From NCBI GenBank assembly GCA_035772405.1, contig JAYKKM010000147.1, forward strand, positions 2,954,001-3,018,000: 64,000 nucleotides of DNA, in the 5' to 3' direction. The stretch comes from Chrysogorgia sp. JL179-B06 (taxonomy: Eukaryota > Cnidaria > Anthozoa > Scleralcyonacea > Chrysogorgiidae). Numbering within the stretch: position 1 is the first letter of the stretch; each line of letters starts with the position of its first letter. Position numbers and translations under genes: made by a program. The notes under the pieces were generated by a model. The model was not told where the DNA came from. It saw nothing but the letters and a program-made list of their open reading frames with translations, and did not search any database. Below are positions 24,101-31,440 of this stretch, piece after piece.

Positions 24101-24286
24101 ACCATGCTGATGCGGGGCGTCACGTCCAATGGCTTAAAAGCAATGTCTGGCTATTATACGTCATTTACGTGCGGTGTTCACCTTTTAAAAAAAGGGGACA
24201 CGCTTTTCGTTGCAGTTCCTCCTAAACAGAGCGTGATGGTCAACTCCGGCGACACTTCATCTTTCTTCGGAGCCTTCAAAATTTAG
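715..24286 (+). CDS. Collagen-TNF ligand gene (ectodysplasin-like), 3' part, 7 exons
   Basis: Split gene for a TNF-superfamily ligand with a collagen stalk. Exons: 715-759, 2325-2360, 2526-2543, 11731-11757, 16738-16838, 21679-21718, 23880-24286. The first four are 45, 36, 18 and 27 nt, begin with the last two bases of a Gly codon and end with the first base of the next, as is typical of fibrillar-type collagen exons. Exon 5 ends in phase 0, exon 6 runs phase 0 to 1 and exon 7 follows in phase, ending in FFGAFKI-stop. Collagen plus TNF domain is the layout of vertebrate ectodysplasin A: a type II membrane protein whose stalk trimerises the TNF head. The cytoplasmic tail, membrane segment and perhaps more collagen exons lie left of the window or were missed in the long introns. 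Exon chaining is by splice sites and phase only. Confidence 0.8.
1028..1342. mobile_element. Fold-back MITE, CAGTACC ends, TA flanks
   Basis: Both ends read TA-CAGTACC / GGTACTG-TA. Two arms of about 85 bp (1062-1150 and 1185-1275) are inverted copies of each other, with a shorter AT-rich centre, so most of the element can fold into one hairpin. CAGT ends and TA flanks fit Tc1/mariner/pogo-type non-autonomous elements. It contains many CTCGCGAGT palindromes. Confidence 0.75.
1836..2064. mobile_element. Palindrome-rich MITE with CCCTTAC ends
   Basis: Ends CCCTTACAAAAAATCC and its inverse GGATTTTTTTGTAAGGG enclose repeated copies of the perfect palindrome TCCTATAGGA and relatives. A 25-base segment containing GGGCCAAAATCTAATAGG occurs twice inside. 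No coding potential. Confidence 0.7.
2325..2360 (+). CDS. Collagen exon (four triplets)
   Basis: Acceptor TTTATAG, donor GTAAAT, 36 nt coding GKQGTKGRKGTK. The lysine-rich triplets match those of the first exon. Confidence 0.75.
2526..2543 (+). CDS. Collagen micro-exon (two triplets)
   Basis: Acceptor TTTTTCTAG, donor GTAAGC, 18 nt coding GDDGNA. Very short, but the phase and Gly spacing fit both neighbours. Confidence 0.65.
2768..2957. mobile_element. MITE with telomere-like CCCTAA core, copy 1
   Basis: Inverted ends GGGCTGACATTTCATATAAA and TATGAAACTTCACCC surround a run of TAACCCTAACCCTAC-like units and a TACTGATAGTCTATGTAACGTCA block. The same arrangement recurs at 16466-16702, so this is a dispersed element and not a telomere scar. 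Confidence 0.65.
3556..4843 (+). repeat. 21-bp tandem satellite A (GCATGCAC / CTACTAAT)
   Basis: About 60 head-to-tail units of mostly 21 bp containing GCATGCACGCACTACTAA. There are four sequence zones: a TTTGTGCATGCATGC form (to 3750), the ATTTGCATGCACGC form (to about 4315), an ATGTGCATGCGCGC form (4380-4550) and ATGTGCATGCACGC (to 4843), with one unit shortened by a base near 4662. The zones suggest local homogenisation by unequal exchange. The long open frames on both strands arise because 21 is a multiple of three. Confidence 0.95.
4844..5523. other. Intron sequence, nothing recognised
   Basis: AT-rich non-coding DNA between satellite A and the SINE. No ORF, splice pair or repeat that I can support. 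Confidence 0.5.
5524..5832 (-). mobile_element. tRNA-derived SINE, copy 1
   Basis: Read on the minus strand it starts with a tRNA-like head carrying an A box (TGGTCTAGTGGTTA) and a B box (GGTTCAAATCC), followed by a body with AATAATTGAGGAGAAAGTGC and CCGTTCACCTAAGAGTGATA, and a tail of CTAAA repeats. The body matches a second copy at 38733-38918 on the plus strand. The head is partly duplicated at 5792-5832. Confidence 0.8.
6681..7232 (+). pseudogene. LINE ORF1 product with CCCH zinc finger
   Basis: A 183-residue open frame from the LINE. The N-terminal half is polar and low in complexity. Around residues 97-114 lies C-x8-C-x5-C-x3-H (CPFLRRRGHC...CDFFH), the spacing of CCCH RNA-binding zinc fingers. 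In ORF1 of LINEs such a finger would bind the element's own RNA; here that is inference. More of ORF1 lies upstream (6234-6660) in other frames, so the protein is 5'-truncated. Confidence 0.6.
7880..8640 (+). pseudogene. Non-LTR reverse transcriptase, frameshifted
   Basis: The frame carries ADFRKGFD (palm motif A, normally ending KAFD), GLPQGTKLGPLLF (motif B region) and FVDDT (the catalytic motif C, usually xADD). After a frame change near 8450 it continues with WMQLNRKKCKEM and a LLG-containing segment. The next frame to about 8920 holds the conserved R-LYALRKLRKAG and IEYASPTWS tail. Recognisable order, multiple breaks, not functional. Confidence 0.8.
9254..9325 (+). repeat. tRNA-like SINE head
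   Basis: TTAATTGGTAGAGCA resembles a tRNA D arm and A box. GCGAGTTCAAATCCCGC forms a T arm with B box. The anticodon arm and acceptor stem do not pair well, so this is more likely a tRNA-derived SINE promoter than a working tRNA gene. About 70 bp earlier is a CTGAGGATG...GAAAC motif often found at the end of Penelope-type elements. Confidence 0.5.
9620..10345. repeat. CATGCATG-rich microsatellite split by an insertion
   Basis: Dense ATGCATGC words occur at 9640-9950 and again at 10255-10340. Between them lies a separate fold-back element. The word ATAAACTGCTGCATGCAT occurs at both junctions. Confidence 0.7.
9955..10247. mobile_element. Fold-back element in the CATGC repeat
   Basis: AACAATTAGACAAC...GAGCAGATAGTCAAC is followed by its near-perfect inverse GTTGACTATCGCTC...GTTGTCTAATTGTT, arms about 48 bp (9957-10060). 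A second inverted pair (TAGTATAAATTTACAA / TTGTCAATTTATACTA) encloses the remainder to 10245. No ORF. Confidence 0.6.
10666..11240. mobile_element. Pogo/Tigger-like MITE, TA target duplication
   Basis: Terminal repeats start CAGTAAAAACCCGCGAGT and match their inverse at the other end at 25 of 26 positions, with TA on each side. Inside, the TAAGAACCT motif repeats. A related unoccupied sequence at 13922-13945 (GGGCAGTACACCAACC) matches the joined flanks, which supports TA as the target. No transposase frame remains. Confidence 0.85.
11731..11757 (+). CDS. Collagen exon (three triplets)
   Basis: Acceptor TTTTTACTATAG, donor GTATGT, 27 nt coding GVIGLKGET. The preceding intron, over 9 kb long, holds the 21-bp satellite, a LINE and several MITEs. 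Confidence 0.7.
11844..12862 (+). repeat. 17-bp minisatellite GCAAAAAGAGGTTTAAA
   Basis: Head-to-tail copies of a 17-bp purine-rich unit, about 24 before and 9 after a piggyBac-like insertion at 12252-12696. Flanking copies are the most diverged. The strand asymmetry (almost no C) is marked. Confidence 0.9.
12252..12696. mobile_element. PiggyBac-like MITE (TTAA target)
   Basis: The block interrupts the minisatellite. It is flanked on both sides by TTAA and has inverted ends CTCTTTCCCGACAGGC and GCCGGTCAGGAAAGAG (13 of 16 match). TTAA duplication is the signature of piggyBac transposons. The host repeat continues in register on both sides, giving the insertion limits directly. No transposase ORF. 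Confidence 0.8.
13950..14510 (+). mobile_element. LINE C-terminal remnant
   Basis: Around 14090-14180 a broken frame encodes a TKYGLRRYYAPKLWNSL-type segment, the conserved end of CR1/L2-like ORF2 proteins. A TTATGAA repeat at 14476-14510 looks like the 3' simple-repeat end. Confidence 0.55.
14511..15840. other. Intron sequence, nothing recognised
   Basis: About 1.3 kb of AT-rich intron without supported exons or repeats. Confidence 0.45.
15841..16055 (+). repeat. 58-bp tandem repeat
   Basis: Three to four copies of a 58-bp unit with CTGTCCCCATTTACCCACAG and ATATAAACACTTTCCAGAG. The two central copies are nearly identical; the outer ones are diverged. Confidence 0.85.
16381..16393 (+). pseudogene. 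Relic copy of a collagen exon start
   Basis: The 60 bases before and including GACTACCTGGCAAG repeat those before the true exon at 16738 (GACAACCTGGCAAG). In this copy a C-to-T change creates GTAAG, which would cut the exon to 13 nt and break the frame. It looks like a local duplication product and not a used exon. Confidence 0.5.
16466..16702. mobile_element. MITE with telomere-like core, copy 2
   Basis: Same end sequences (GGGCTGAGGTTTCATATAAA, inverse near 16680-16700) and same ACGATAAT...ATTTTAGAAATAA block as the copy at 2768-2957, with a longer run of CCCTAA-type units. It sits within 40 bp of the collagen exon at 16738. Confidence 0.65.
16738..16838 (+). CDS. Last collagen exon and linker
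   Basis: Acceptor TTATTTTAG, donor GTAAGT. The exon codes eight Gly-X-Y triplets (Gly-Gln-Pro to Gly-Asp-Pro-Gly-Pro) and then TYNTSYIK, the start of a non-collagen linker. Length 101 nt moves the reading from phase 1 to phase 0, which is what the next exon needs. N-T-S is a possible N-glycosylation site. Confidence 0.8.
16839..17756. other. Intron sequence, no supported gene
   Basis: Overlapping frames at 17153-17449 exist on both strands, but none shows a recognisable domain or codon signature. Treated as non-coding. Confidence 0.4.
17757..17872 (+). repeat. (TATGG)n microsatellite
   Basis: About 20 copies of TATGG with a few TAATGG variants. Confidence 0.95.
18520..18620 (+). repeat. Weak tRNA-like SINE head
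   Basis: GTTAGCTGCCTTATTAGTTAG resembles an A-box region and GTTGGTTCAATTCCAAC a T arm with B box. Pairing elsewhere is poor. Confidence 0.35.
19115..19425 (+). mobile_element. Penelope-like element remnant (GIY-YIG region)
   Basis: A broken frame encodes EYIAQTKRQFRTRLKEHQKA, then SALSEHTCVTNHEIAW and a RCLEAWHINS segment. This is the order seen in the GIY-YIG endonuclease of Penelope-like retroelements. The tail CTGATGAAG...GAAACGTT at 19408-19442 is typical of what follows it. Stops after 19370 show it is dead. Confidence 0.6.
19480..20260. other. Intron sequence, nothing recognised
   Basis: No ORF or repeat that I can support. Confidence 0.4.
20262..21605 (+). repeat. Compound minisatellite of GTGATAGTGGTAAGT units
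   Basis: More than 1.3 kb built from the words GTGATAGTG, GTGGTAAGT, GATAAGTGGTA and GATTGTG in shifting order, with duplicated blocks of several tens of bases. The 473-residue minus-strand frame (Tyr/His/Thr/Leu only) is a by-product. It ends about 70 bp before a TNF exon. Confidence 0.95.
21679..21718 (+). CDS. Start of TNF homology domain exon
   Basis: Acceptor ATCTCTTACAG, donor GTAATA, 40 nt coding PAKERPSVHLTGH. A 'P-x-x-H-L-x-G' segment is the usual first strand of TNF domains. It lies directly after the minisatellite at 20.3-21.6 kb. Confidence 0.75.
22030..22490 (+). repeat. Dispersed repeat, single-arm copy
   Basis: Shares long stretches with 31080-31440 (same strand) and 29388-29715 (opposite strand), including CATGACACTCACAAAT, TCAAAAATGACGAAAATTAT and TTGTCTAGCAACGG. 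The other two copies form a fold-back pair; this one stands alone. Confidence 0.7.
22810..22925. repeat. Dispersed repeat, copy of 27786-27890
   Basis: CCTGTATGATAAACTGACAT through ACTGAATGGATTATGACGTAA is found here and at 27786-27882 with scattered differences. Confidence 0.65.
23243..23577 (-). pseudogene. Decayed transposon-type frame with SAP-like segment
   Basis: On the minus strand a broken frame encodes a lysine-rich start (EKAKKRQLKSQQERNRKFDDYD), then FNDGRLKKLKVS and, after a frameshift, KLRKVEKITMVQGYR. This order (basic helix, D-Y-D, L-K-L-K-V, then K-x-E-K) resembles SAP-like segments in mobile-element proteins, but I cannot name the family. A 17-bp direct duplication at 23411-23445 (ATTTCGTGATGAGGTGA) and a stop break it. 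Confidence 0.3.
23880..24286 (+). CDS. TNF homology domain, terminal exon
   Basis: Acceptor TTCTTTACAG. About 135 residues: a W-rich first segment, then GKYFVYAQVYF, the hallmark central strand of TNF ligands, then CGVHLL, KKGDTLFVAV and the C-terminal SFFGAFKI before the stop. These match the order of beta strands in TNF ligands, which form receptor-binding trimers outside the cell. The downstream 3' UTR is not delimited. Confidence 0.85.
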
Positions 24287-25449
24287 GCCTGCAAACAGGC
24301 CGCGTGGCACGCTAGAGATCAGACCAATTCCATCGTATCTATGGACAAGTAACACTGTAGTATCGGTGAGTTTCAAAGTACGTTTACCTCCCTCCCTTCC
24401 TTCCCTGCTGAGCAGGTATGAATCACCTAAGATATTGTAGGATACAGAGTACACCAAAAGGTGATTATTGAATGTGCTGCGCTTGCCTCGGTGGAACGAG
24501 AGCTACGAAATCCTAATAACATGATCACGTGTTGTGATCACAAACCCAACTCAGATTTCCCGAGTTGAAATGACTTGACTTTCAAAGTCATCTAAAATTA
24601 GTGTTAAGTCGATAATATTGTCGTACGCTTTTCCGTTGATTATATCAAAGTACACATATATAAATATATATATATTTTAACTGTATGCTAACAGATAACC
24701 GCTTTAGTTTTTAAAGTATACTTCCCGGCTGTTTTTCGCCGATAACCTGTGGTGATAAATTAGCCTAGTGCATGGAAATATTTCAGTGTAAAATATAGTT
24801 TTTCCATGGTTTTCTTGAAACAGAGAGAAACGGACAAAATACTTTCAAACGCATTCATTATGAATGTTGTTTACATTAAACGTTTGTTTTGTTTTGTGTT
24901 TAGTTCTATACGGGTATAGGCTTGTGGCCGTCCGTCGCGGTATGTACAGTAACCAAGGTTGTGGTCGTATATTCCATATCCATCTTATAGTTGCATTGAT
25001 TAATAGCTGATTACGTTACTAAAACTTTTCATTTTTCTCACTTTGATTATGACAAAGAGCATATTTTCTCCGGCAATATTAGGCAGTTAAAACACTTGCT
25101 GCAAAAGCTTTGCCAATTAATTTGGACAACTACGCTCACTTAATAGCACTGTACACGACGCAAAATTGAACTTACACACATGCATTTCAATGCGCAAACG
25201 ATCGCATCTATATTAAATTTTGAGATCAAAATTTCTATCACTAACTTATGTTCAATATTTTTTTAAATTATTTCGAAAAACGAGGCATAATCATTATAAT
25301 TTTTAAAAAAACTCGACGTTATCCAATCTCACCGCTACTCGATATAAAATCACGTAAATAAAGTGCCTTGTGTGTGCTGATTGGTCTAGCATAATTTGTA
25401 TCCGAGCACAGAGACACAAATGACGTCGTTTTCATTGTGTATTACATTG
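24287..25449. other. Downstream of the TNF gene; 3' UTR and intergenic
   Basis: Presumed 3' UTR followed by AT-rich DNA. No convincing polyadenylation signal close to the stop was picked. Confidence 0.4.
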
Positions 25450-26835
25450 TTTCTGTCGTAAGGGTGCATGATCGCTATAAAATATACTTTAAAGGACATT
25501 GGCAATAAAAAATATTAAAGTACCTTTTCGATCAAAGTACGTAACTTAAATAGCCGGAATATAGTAGTTTGAGATTATAAAAATAAGTACCTTTTCGATC
25601 AAAGTACGTAACTTAAATAGCAGGAATATAGTAGTTTGAGATTGTAAAAATGCTCGTAAAGCGTATTAATTGCACTGTCAAAGTTGCTAACCTGAATCAT
25701 TGTCCGCCATCTTGGATGTATTTTCGATATGCGCGTGACGTCACAACCGGGGTTAATGCGAAATTTATATCTAGCCATCCTCACATCTTTATAAGTTAGA
25801 AACTCGATTTTTGTGAATGTCTTTTATCAATTGAACCACAGCATTTTAAAAAGCATTCCTTGGCAACTCGGCTACCCATAGAGTTACCCCGGGTGTGACG
25901 TCACCAAATTCCCAGATGGCGGATGACAGAATTGTCTTTGGTTAAAATTAGTGCTGTTGTTTTGTATATGAGTAGTTTTGTTTACTTGGAACCTTCGTAA
26001 GTCTTTTTGTAAATCATAAAGTCAAAAATTTGAAAATGTGATTTATGTTACCAATGTTTTTTGTTAAAATAAGGTTTCCGCGGAAAGGCTGAGAACTAGT
26101 TGTTCGAAGGTTAGACGAAGGTTAGTACGAGGGTTAAAAATATTAGGGTGAGTGTTAGTATAAAGGTTTGATAAATAACCCAAAATCAAACCCTTATACT
26201 AAACCTCACCCTAATATGTATAGGTAATCATATGATAGCGAGTGCAATTAAGGATTTACACCACGAGTGATATTTGAAAATTGTGCGAAAATTGCACGAG
26301 CCGTTAGGCGAGTGCAATTTGGCACAATTTTCAAATACCACGAGTAGTGTAAATCCGTAATTGCACGAGCAAAATCATACGATTACTCATTTATTATATG
26401 CATGACAAAATTACGACACGTACGCTTCATCGTCTTCCAAGTTTTTAAAAACGTCTTGTTTCATTAGTTGACAACAAACCTTTTCACTCTTGGTGTTCTT
26501 TATACTCATTTCAAAATATTTACATGGCATTTTTAATTCATAGTGTACCACAAGTCGTTGTAAAAGTGAAAACTTTCCATTGCAGAATAGGCCACCATTT
26601 TGAATTTTATTGTCAAACTTGTTTCCAGTGTCTTCTCTCTTTTGATTTATTGCACTCGAGTGCAATAAATGATTTTATTGCACTCCTCTCAGCCAATCAG
26701 AATCCCGTAATTTTGTCATGTATATAATAATAACCCTTATACTAACCTTCGTATTAACCTAGTTTTCAGTCTTTTCGCGGAAACCTTATTTTAACGTATA
26801 CTTTCTAGCGATCATGCACCCTGTCGTAAAACACT
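25450..26835. mobile_element. Nested fold-back element group
   Basis: Three inverted pairs lie one inside another: GGGTGCATGATCGCT (25467) with its inverse at 26806; AAAATAAGGTTTCCGCGGAAA (26066) with its inverse at 26768-26793; and ATGACAAAATTACG (26400) with its inverse at 26705. A fourth palindrome at 26226-26390 has GAGTGCAATT arms. This looks like serial insertion of non-autonomous elements. Confidence 0.55.
25519..25652 (+). repeat. 67-bp tandem duplication
   Basis: Two nearly identical 67-bp copies starting AGTACCTTTTCGATCAAAGT. Confidence 0.9.
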
Positions 26836-26973
26836 TGCTATTTTATAAAACAAATAGAAAATGGCTTTTCTGTCTCTACTCTGATAGAAACATGACACCA
26901 TTTCAACCGGCAAATACCTGAACACACTCGGCTTCGCCTACTAGTGTGTTCCTAATAGATATATGTTTAAAAT

Positions 26974-27450
26974 GCCTATAACGTCAAAAAAATTTATTGT
27001 TTTATTTGGAAGAACTTTTAAAATGATAAAGTAACTTCTTTTGAAGATTTTTGCATCTTCGCTTTATTTTTTAAATATTTCAGTTTGTTTGATATGCAAA
27101 AAGGCTGGAATTTTGTCACACATGCATGTCTAATGACTTACCGAAGAAGTTGGCATGTATCACTTTCATTCTCACACGAAATCCTTAAAAATCAAGAAGT
27201 TTGGTGTTGTGGTAGAAACACGCGCAGATGTTATTCACACTTTAGTGTTTTCATTTCATGAAGACAAAGATATATAACATTCTCTGATAAGTCATTATGC
27301 ACGTGTAACGAAATTCCAGACATTTGCATATCAAGCAAATTGAAATATATAAAAAACAAAGCGAAGAAACGAAAATCTTCAAAAGAAGTTACTTTATCAT
27401 TTTAAAAGTTCTTCCAAATAAAACAATACATTTTTTTGACGTTATAGGCA
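26974..27450. mobile_element. Fold-back MITE with GCCTATAACGTCAAAAAAA ends
   Basis: The left arm (26974-27115) and right arm (27305-27450) are inverted copies of about 145 bp, including AAAGTAACTTCTTTTGAAGA. The centre is unrelated. No ORF. Confidence 0.75.
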
Positions 27451-27577
27451 CTTTAATATTATATGCGAACATCACAATGTAAAAGATGCGATATGGGATA
27501 TATACCACAAACACATATACCATCAAGAAGAGATTTAAGTCGTAATCCACTCAGTACTGTATAAAAACTGATAACTG

Positions 27578-27787
27578 GGGTCGTTTGTTCAAAGCCTGGA
27601 TAGCTTATCCAGTGGATAAATCCTATCCAGTGAATTTATTTTCTATCCACTGAATGGCAATCTGGGAAAAATAGCGAGTGAATACATCTATCAATGTTTT
27701 CAACAATATACTCCCCTGCTATTTTTTTTCAGATAACTATTGAATGAATAGAAAATGATTCGACTAGGACTTATCCACGCGGCCCCT
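27578..27787. mobile_element. MITE with GGGG(T/C)CG ends and GGATA motifs
   Basis: Starts GGGGTCGTTTGTTCAAAGCC and ends ACTTATCCACGCGGCCCC, with repeated TATCCAGTGGATA words. A fragment with TTGTTCAAAGCATGGATAA recurs near 33505. Confidence 0.5.
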
Positions 27788-27960
27788 GTATGATAAACTG
27801 ACATCTAAATGAGCAGTGTCTAGGTCAATTAGTCACTTCAGTCAAAATCGTTTTATACAGTACTGAATGGATTATGACGTAAGACTTATTGATGACATCA
27901 ATCTCCCTGACGGGAATCGAATCCGTGACCTTCTGATAGCCGATACATGTTTTTTCTGAA
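27786..27960 (-). repeat. SINE-like repeat with tRNA T-arm
   Basis: The first half matches 22810-22925. On the minus strand GGATTCGATTCCCGTCAGGG (27903-27928) resembles a B box. A clear A box is not seen. Confidence 0.4.
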
Positions 27961-28066
27961 CTGCATTGCCTTGAATGTACATAAATTGAACCACGTGGAA
28001 CTTTCTATCACTACAAAGAAGTGAATTTTCTTGGTTACTGTATATCATTGCGGACGGCCTGTAATA

Positions 28067-28130
28067 GGAATGGCTAGTAATAGGAATGGCCAGTAATAGG
28101 AATGGCCAGTAATAGGAATGGCCATCGATT
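28067..28130 (+). repeat. 16-bp tandem repeat
   Basis: Four copies of AATAGGAATGGCCAGT. Confidence 0.9.
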
Positions 28131-29387
28131 TGAGGACAAGAAAAAGGATTGGGTAATTCAAGAACCAATTTTGAGGGTCTTTGACTGGAATTTATTCTAT
28201 TATTCAAAGAGAGCATTACACCATTCTTAAGACCGATTTTGGTTTCCCAAATCATTTCATGGTTAATAAGAAAAGGAATACAAATTTGATATTTGTGGTA
28301 CAACATGTTTATTTGTTAATTGCAAAAAATCGTCTGACACCGGCATAAACATATAGTTTGCAATGGGCCTAATTGTGCTGACCAATATTGACGCAGATTC
28401 ATAACAAGTTTAGCTGAACCAACATTTTTGGCATGTACCATGGGTGAATTCTTGATTCGGCATGCACGGCTGGATCGTGTACTGGACAAAATTTATTCTT
28501 GTTGAACCTTTTTTGGATCATGAACCATCTCCATTTTCAAAATTTGCCGTAGTCTAAAATGGCAGTTGGTTCGGTTGTCATTTTGAAAATGTTTTCCTCA
28601 TCACGTATACAGTGTAGCAACTGCTTTAATATTTACGTACAATAGTTGTCTGCGAGCCTTTTCATTTAAAAAAAGTGGTGTACCATAAATGTTAATGTAA
28701 TATTCGCTAACACACGACCTTTTTGCTGGTTTATACAAGCTTGAGAATATAAACTGATCTCAAACGCAGTTTATCACCCGTTATTGACAGTAATAATTGA
28801 ACTACTTATTAATCCAACCTTTTTCTTGTACGCCTCATGGCGCCCTTCCAGCCTCCTACGATACTTCAGTCGCATATATTGCATCGTATGTAAAAATAGT
28901 TAATTAAACGATTTCAGCGTTTACTGTAGTTCGTAAATGATGAAATGAGTGGCCTGATGGCACACAATTTGTACATTGTAAATAAGTAGTTTTTTAATTA
29001 GTACTAAGTCTTTTAAAACACTACAAACTTAGTAACGTTTACTTGACCATCCTTTCCCTTGTATCAAGGGAATTTTCGTAAGCAGAATTAAAAATAATCT
29101 AACATAAACGTCGTTAATGTCATTTGTCAGTATCCGTTATGTGTATGTCATTTCGTTTTATAAAATATAGGTTGCGTCTTTATACGCACGCTATGATCGG
29201 TCAATTACCATGTTTGTATTAGGCTATGCAAACACAGTCGTCACGTCTTATTTTATGACAGGAATAGGAATTGTGTTTTAATAATGCTACGTTTACACAT
29301 TGTGTATTGGCCTTCGCGAACAAATGTCCCAATATCCACTACATAACATACACCAGGATAAGAAATCGTCCCGGGTGTTCAGACGTA
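28131..29387. other. Intergenic, nothing recognised
   Basis: AT-rich DNA without a supported ORF. A 144-residue frame at 27872-28306 (minus) overlaps repeats and has no family features. Confidence 0.4.
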
Positions 29388-31440
29388 TTTCGTTGCTAGA
29401 CAACTGGTTGCTTAGGACAGGTTATTTAACACCCAATATACTTCGTTAGTGGACAATAAATTCAAGGTATAACCAAGATATTTTATTCGTGCAATATGTA
29501 GGCAAACGTCTTTCGTCTGCTAACGTAATCTGATGACGTCACATGACGTCATCGACAAAAACAAAAACTATAATTTTCGTCATTTTTGACATTATGCTCC
29601 ATTTGTGAGTGTCATGTAAACCTAAATTACTTCCTACAAAAAATACGTATGGATTTGTTGATAAATAAAATAAAAATGAAGTTATCAATATTTTATTGTG
29701 TTTATTTACCTTAAAGCTGCCGTCAAGTCCGTTATGCGCATGTGTGATATTTCAAATGTGGGGGATTCCATATGTCAACAAACATCAACGGAATAGATTT
29801 GCGACAGTTCGAAAACGAGTATTCGTCAAATGTGGCGAAGGCGCGAGTGGTAGTTTGATATATTATCCACATTTAGGAACAGAACAGTTTCTTATAACAC
29901 GCTTTTTAGGCGGAAAAGCTCAAGCGTGGAAAACAAATCCGCAATACTTCATGTTCAATGTTTATATAACGCAATATAAACAAACGATGTACAGTCAACT
30001 CTCGCCTTGCGAACACCCCGCTATTACGGACATCCCGCTATTAAGGACAGTTGGTAAATCCCCGGCCGAAACTACTATGAAATGTATTGAAATAACTCTC
30101 GCTATTACGGACTCTAGCTATTACAGAATTGCGGACACTTCATGTGGTTCCCCAACAAACATTTTTATTGTTCTACTCTCGTTACAACGGACACCTTGGA
30201 CATATTTTTCTCTCGACACAAGAAAGTGAATGACTTTTTAATTTATCGAGTGACATATTTACATATTGCTATTTGTCAGCGTAAGTACTTTGAAGATTCC
30301 GTTCGTCATCATTTCTGTCGACAAAAATGACAAACAGAAAAATATAAAGTAAGCGAGAATGCCGTGAGCGAAAGATCACATCAAAGCACGCTAGAGAGGT
30401 ACTTCATGACAGAATAAAACTTCGTGTAAGTTTACTGAGTTTGTTACTGTGAAGGAAAGAAAAGACATTTGACACTGATTCATGTTACCGTTGTATTTTT
30501 GGTTTTGGAATAAAAATATATATTTGAATACAAATTTTTGACTTGACAATGTATTTTGACTTGTACTGTGTACTTATGTACCACAGTAAACGTCAACTAA
30601 AAATTGAAATAAACTGGACATTTTAAAACAAAAAAGCGGTGATACATTGTTGTGACATTTTACAACCTGAAATCGGGATATTTTCATTGCATCCCGCTAT
30701 TGCGAACTCTCGCTATTGCGCACTCTCGCTATTGCGCACTCTCGCTATTGCGCACTCTCGCTATTACGGACTCTCGCTATTACGGACACCAAATGACGGT
30801 CCCCAGGGTGTCCGCTATAACGAGAGTTTTGACTGTAAACAGAAACGTGGACATGCGCAGAACGGACTTGACGGCACCTTTAACAATTCGATATTCCGGC
30901 TACTTTTAAAAATTCTTACGTACTTTTTTGAAGATTACAATCCAGATTGTAATCGCATGTGAAAAATTAATTTTACTTAAAAACCTTCGAAGATTATAGG
31001 AATTTTCATTTCTCGATGACGTCTCATGTAAAAATAAAAATTCCTATAATCATTGAAGGTTTTAAAGTAAAATTATTTTTTTACAGACGATTAGGATCTG
31101 GACTATTATCTTCAAAAAAGTACTTATGAACTTTAAGAATTTTTAAAAAATATCGGGGATATCAGATTTTTAAGGTGGATAAACACAATAAAAACTTCAT
31201 TTTTATTTTTAATTTATCAACAAATCCATACGTACTTTTTTGTAGAAAGTAGTTTAGGTTTACATGACACTCACAAATGTAGCATAATGTCAAAAATGAC
31301 GAAAATTATAGAGTTTTTGTGTTTGTCGATGACGTCATGTAATGTTTCAAATTACGTCATCAAACGAAAGACATTTACCTACATATTCCACACATAAAAT
31401 ATCTTGGTAAATATTGGTTACCTGTTGTCTAGAAACGGAA
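29388..31440. mobile_element. Long fold-back element interrupted by a pogo-like MITE
   Basis: The left arm 29388-29745 and right arm 30850-31440 are inverted copies (for example ACATGACACTCACAAAT and its inverse; CGTCAAGTCCGTTATGCGCAT and its inverse). The right arm carries an extra inner palindrome at 30960-31090. A CAGT...ACTG element at 29992-30835 fills the middle. A single arm also occurs at 22030-22490. Confidence 0.7.
29992..30835. mobile_element. Pogo/Tigger-like MITE (CAGTCAA ends)
   Basis: TA flanks both ends. The ends CAGTCAACTCTCGCC and its inverse (GAGAGTTTTGACTG) are followed by variants of CGGACACCC. Inside there are short tandem words CTCTCGCTATTGCGCA. The sequence pattern is typical of pogo/Tigger-type inverted repeats; no transposase is present. 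Confidence 0.75.

Noticed and set aside
29696..30229. 177-residue plus-strand frame
   Set aside because: It crosses the edge of a fold-back element and a MITE and has no recognisable family features.
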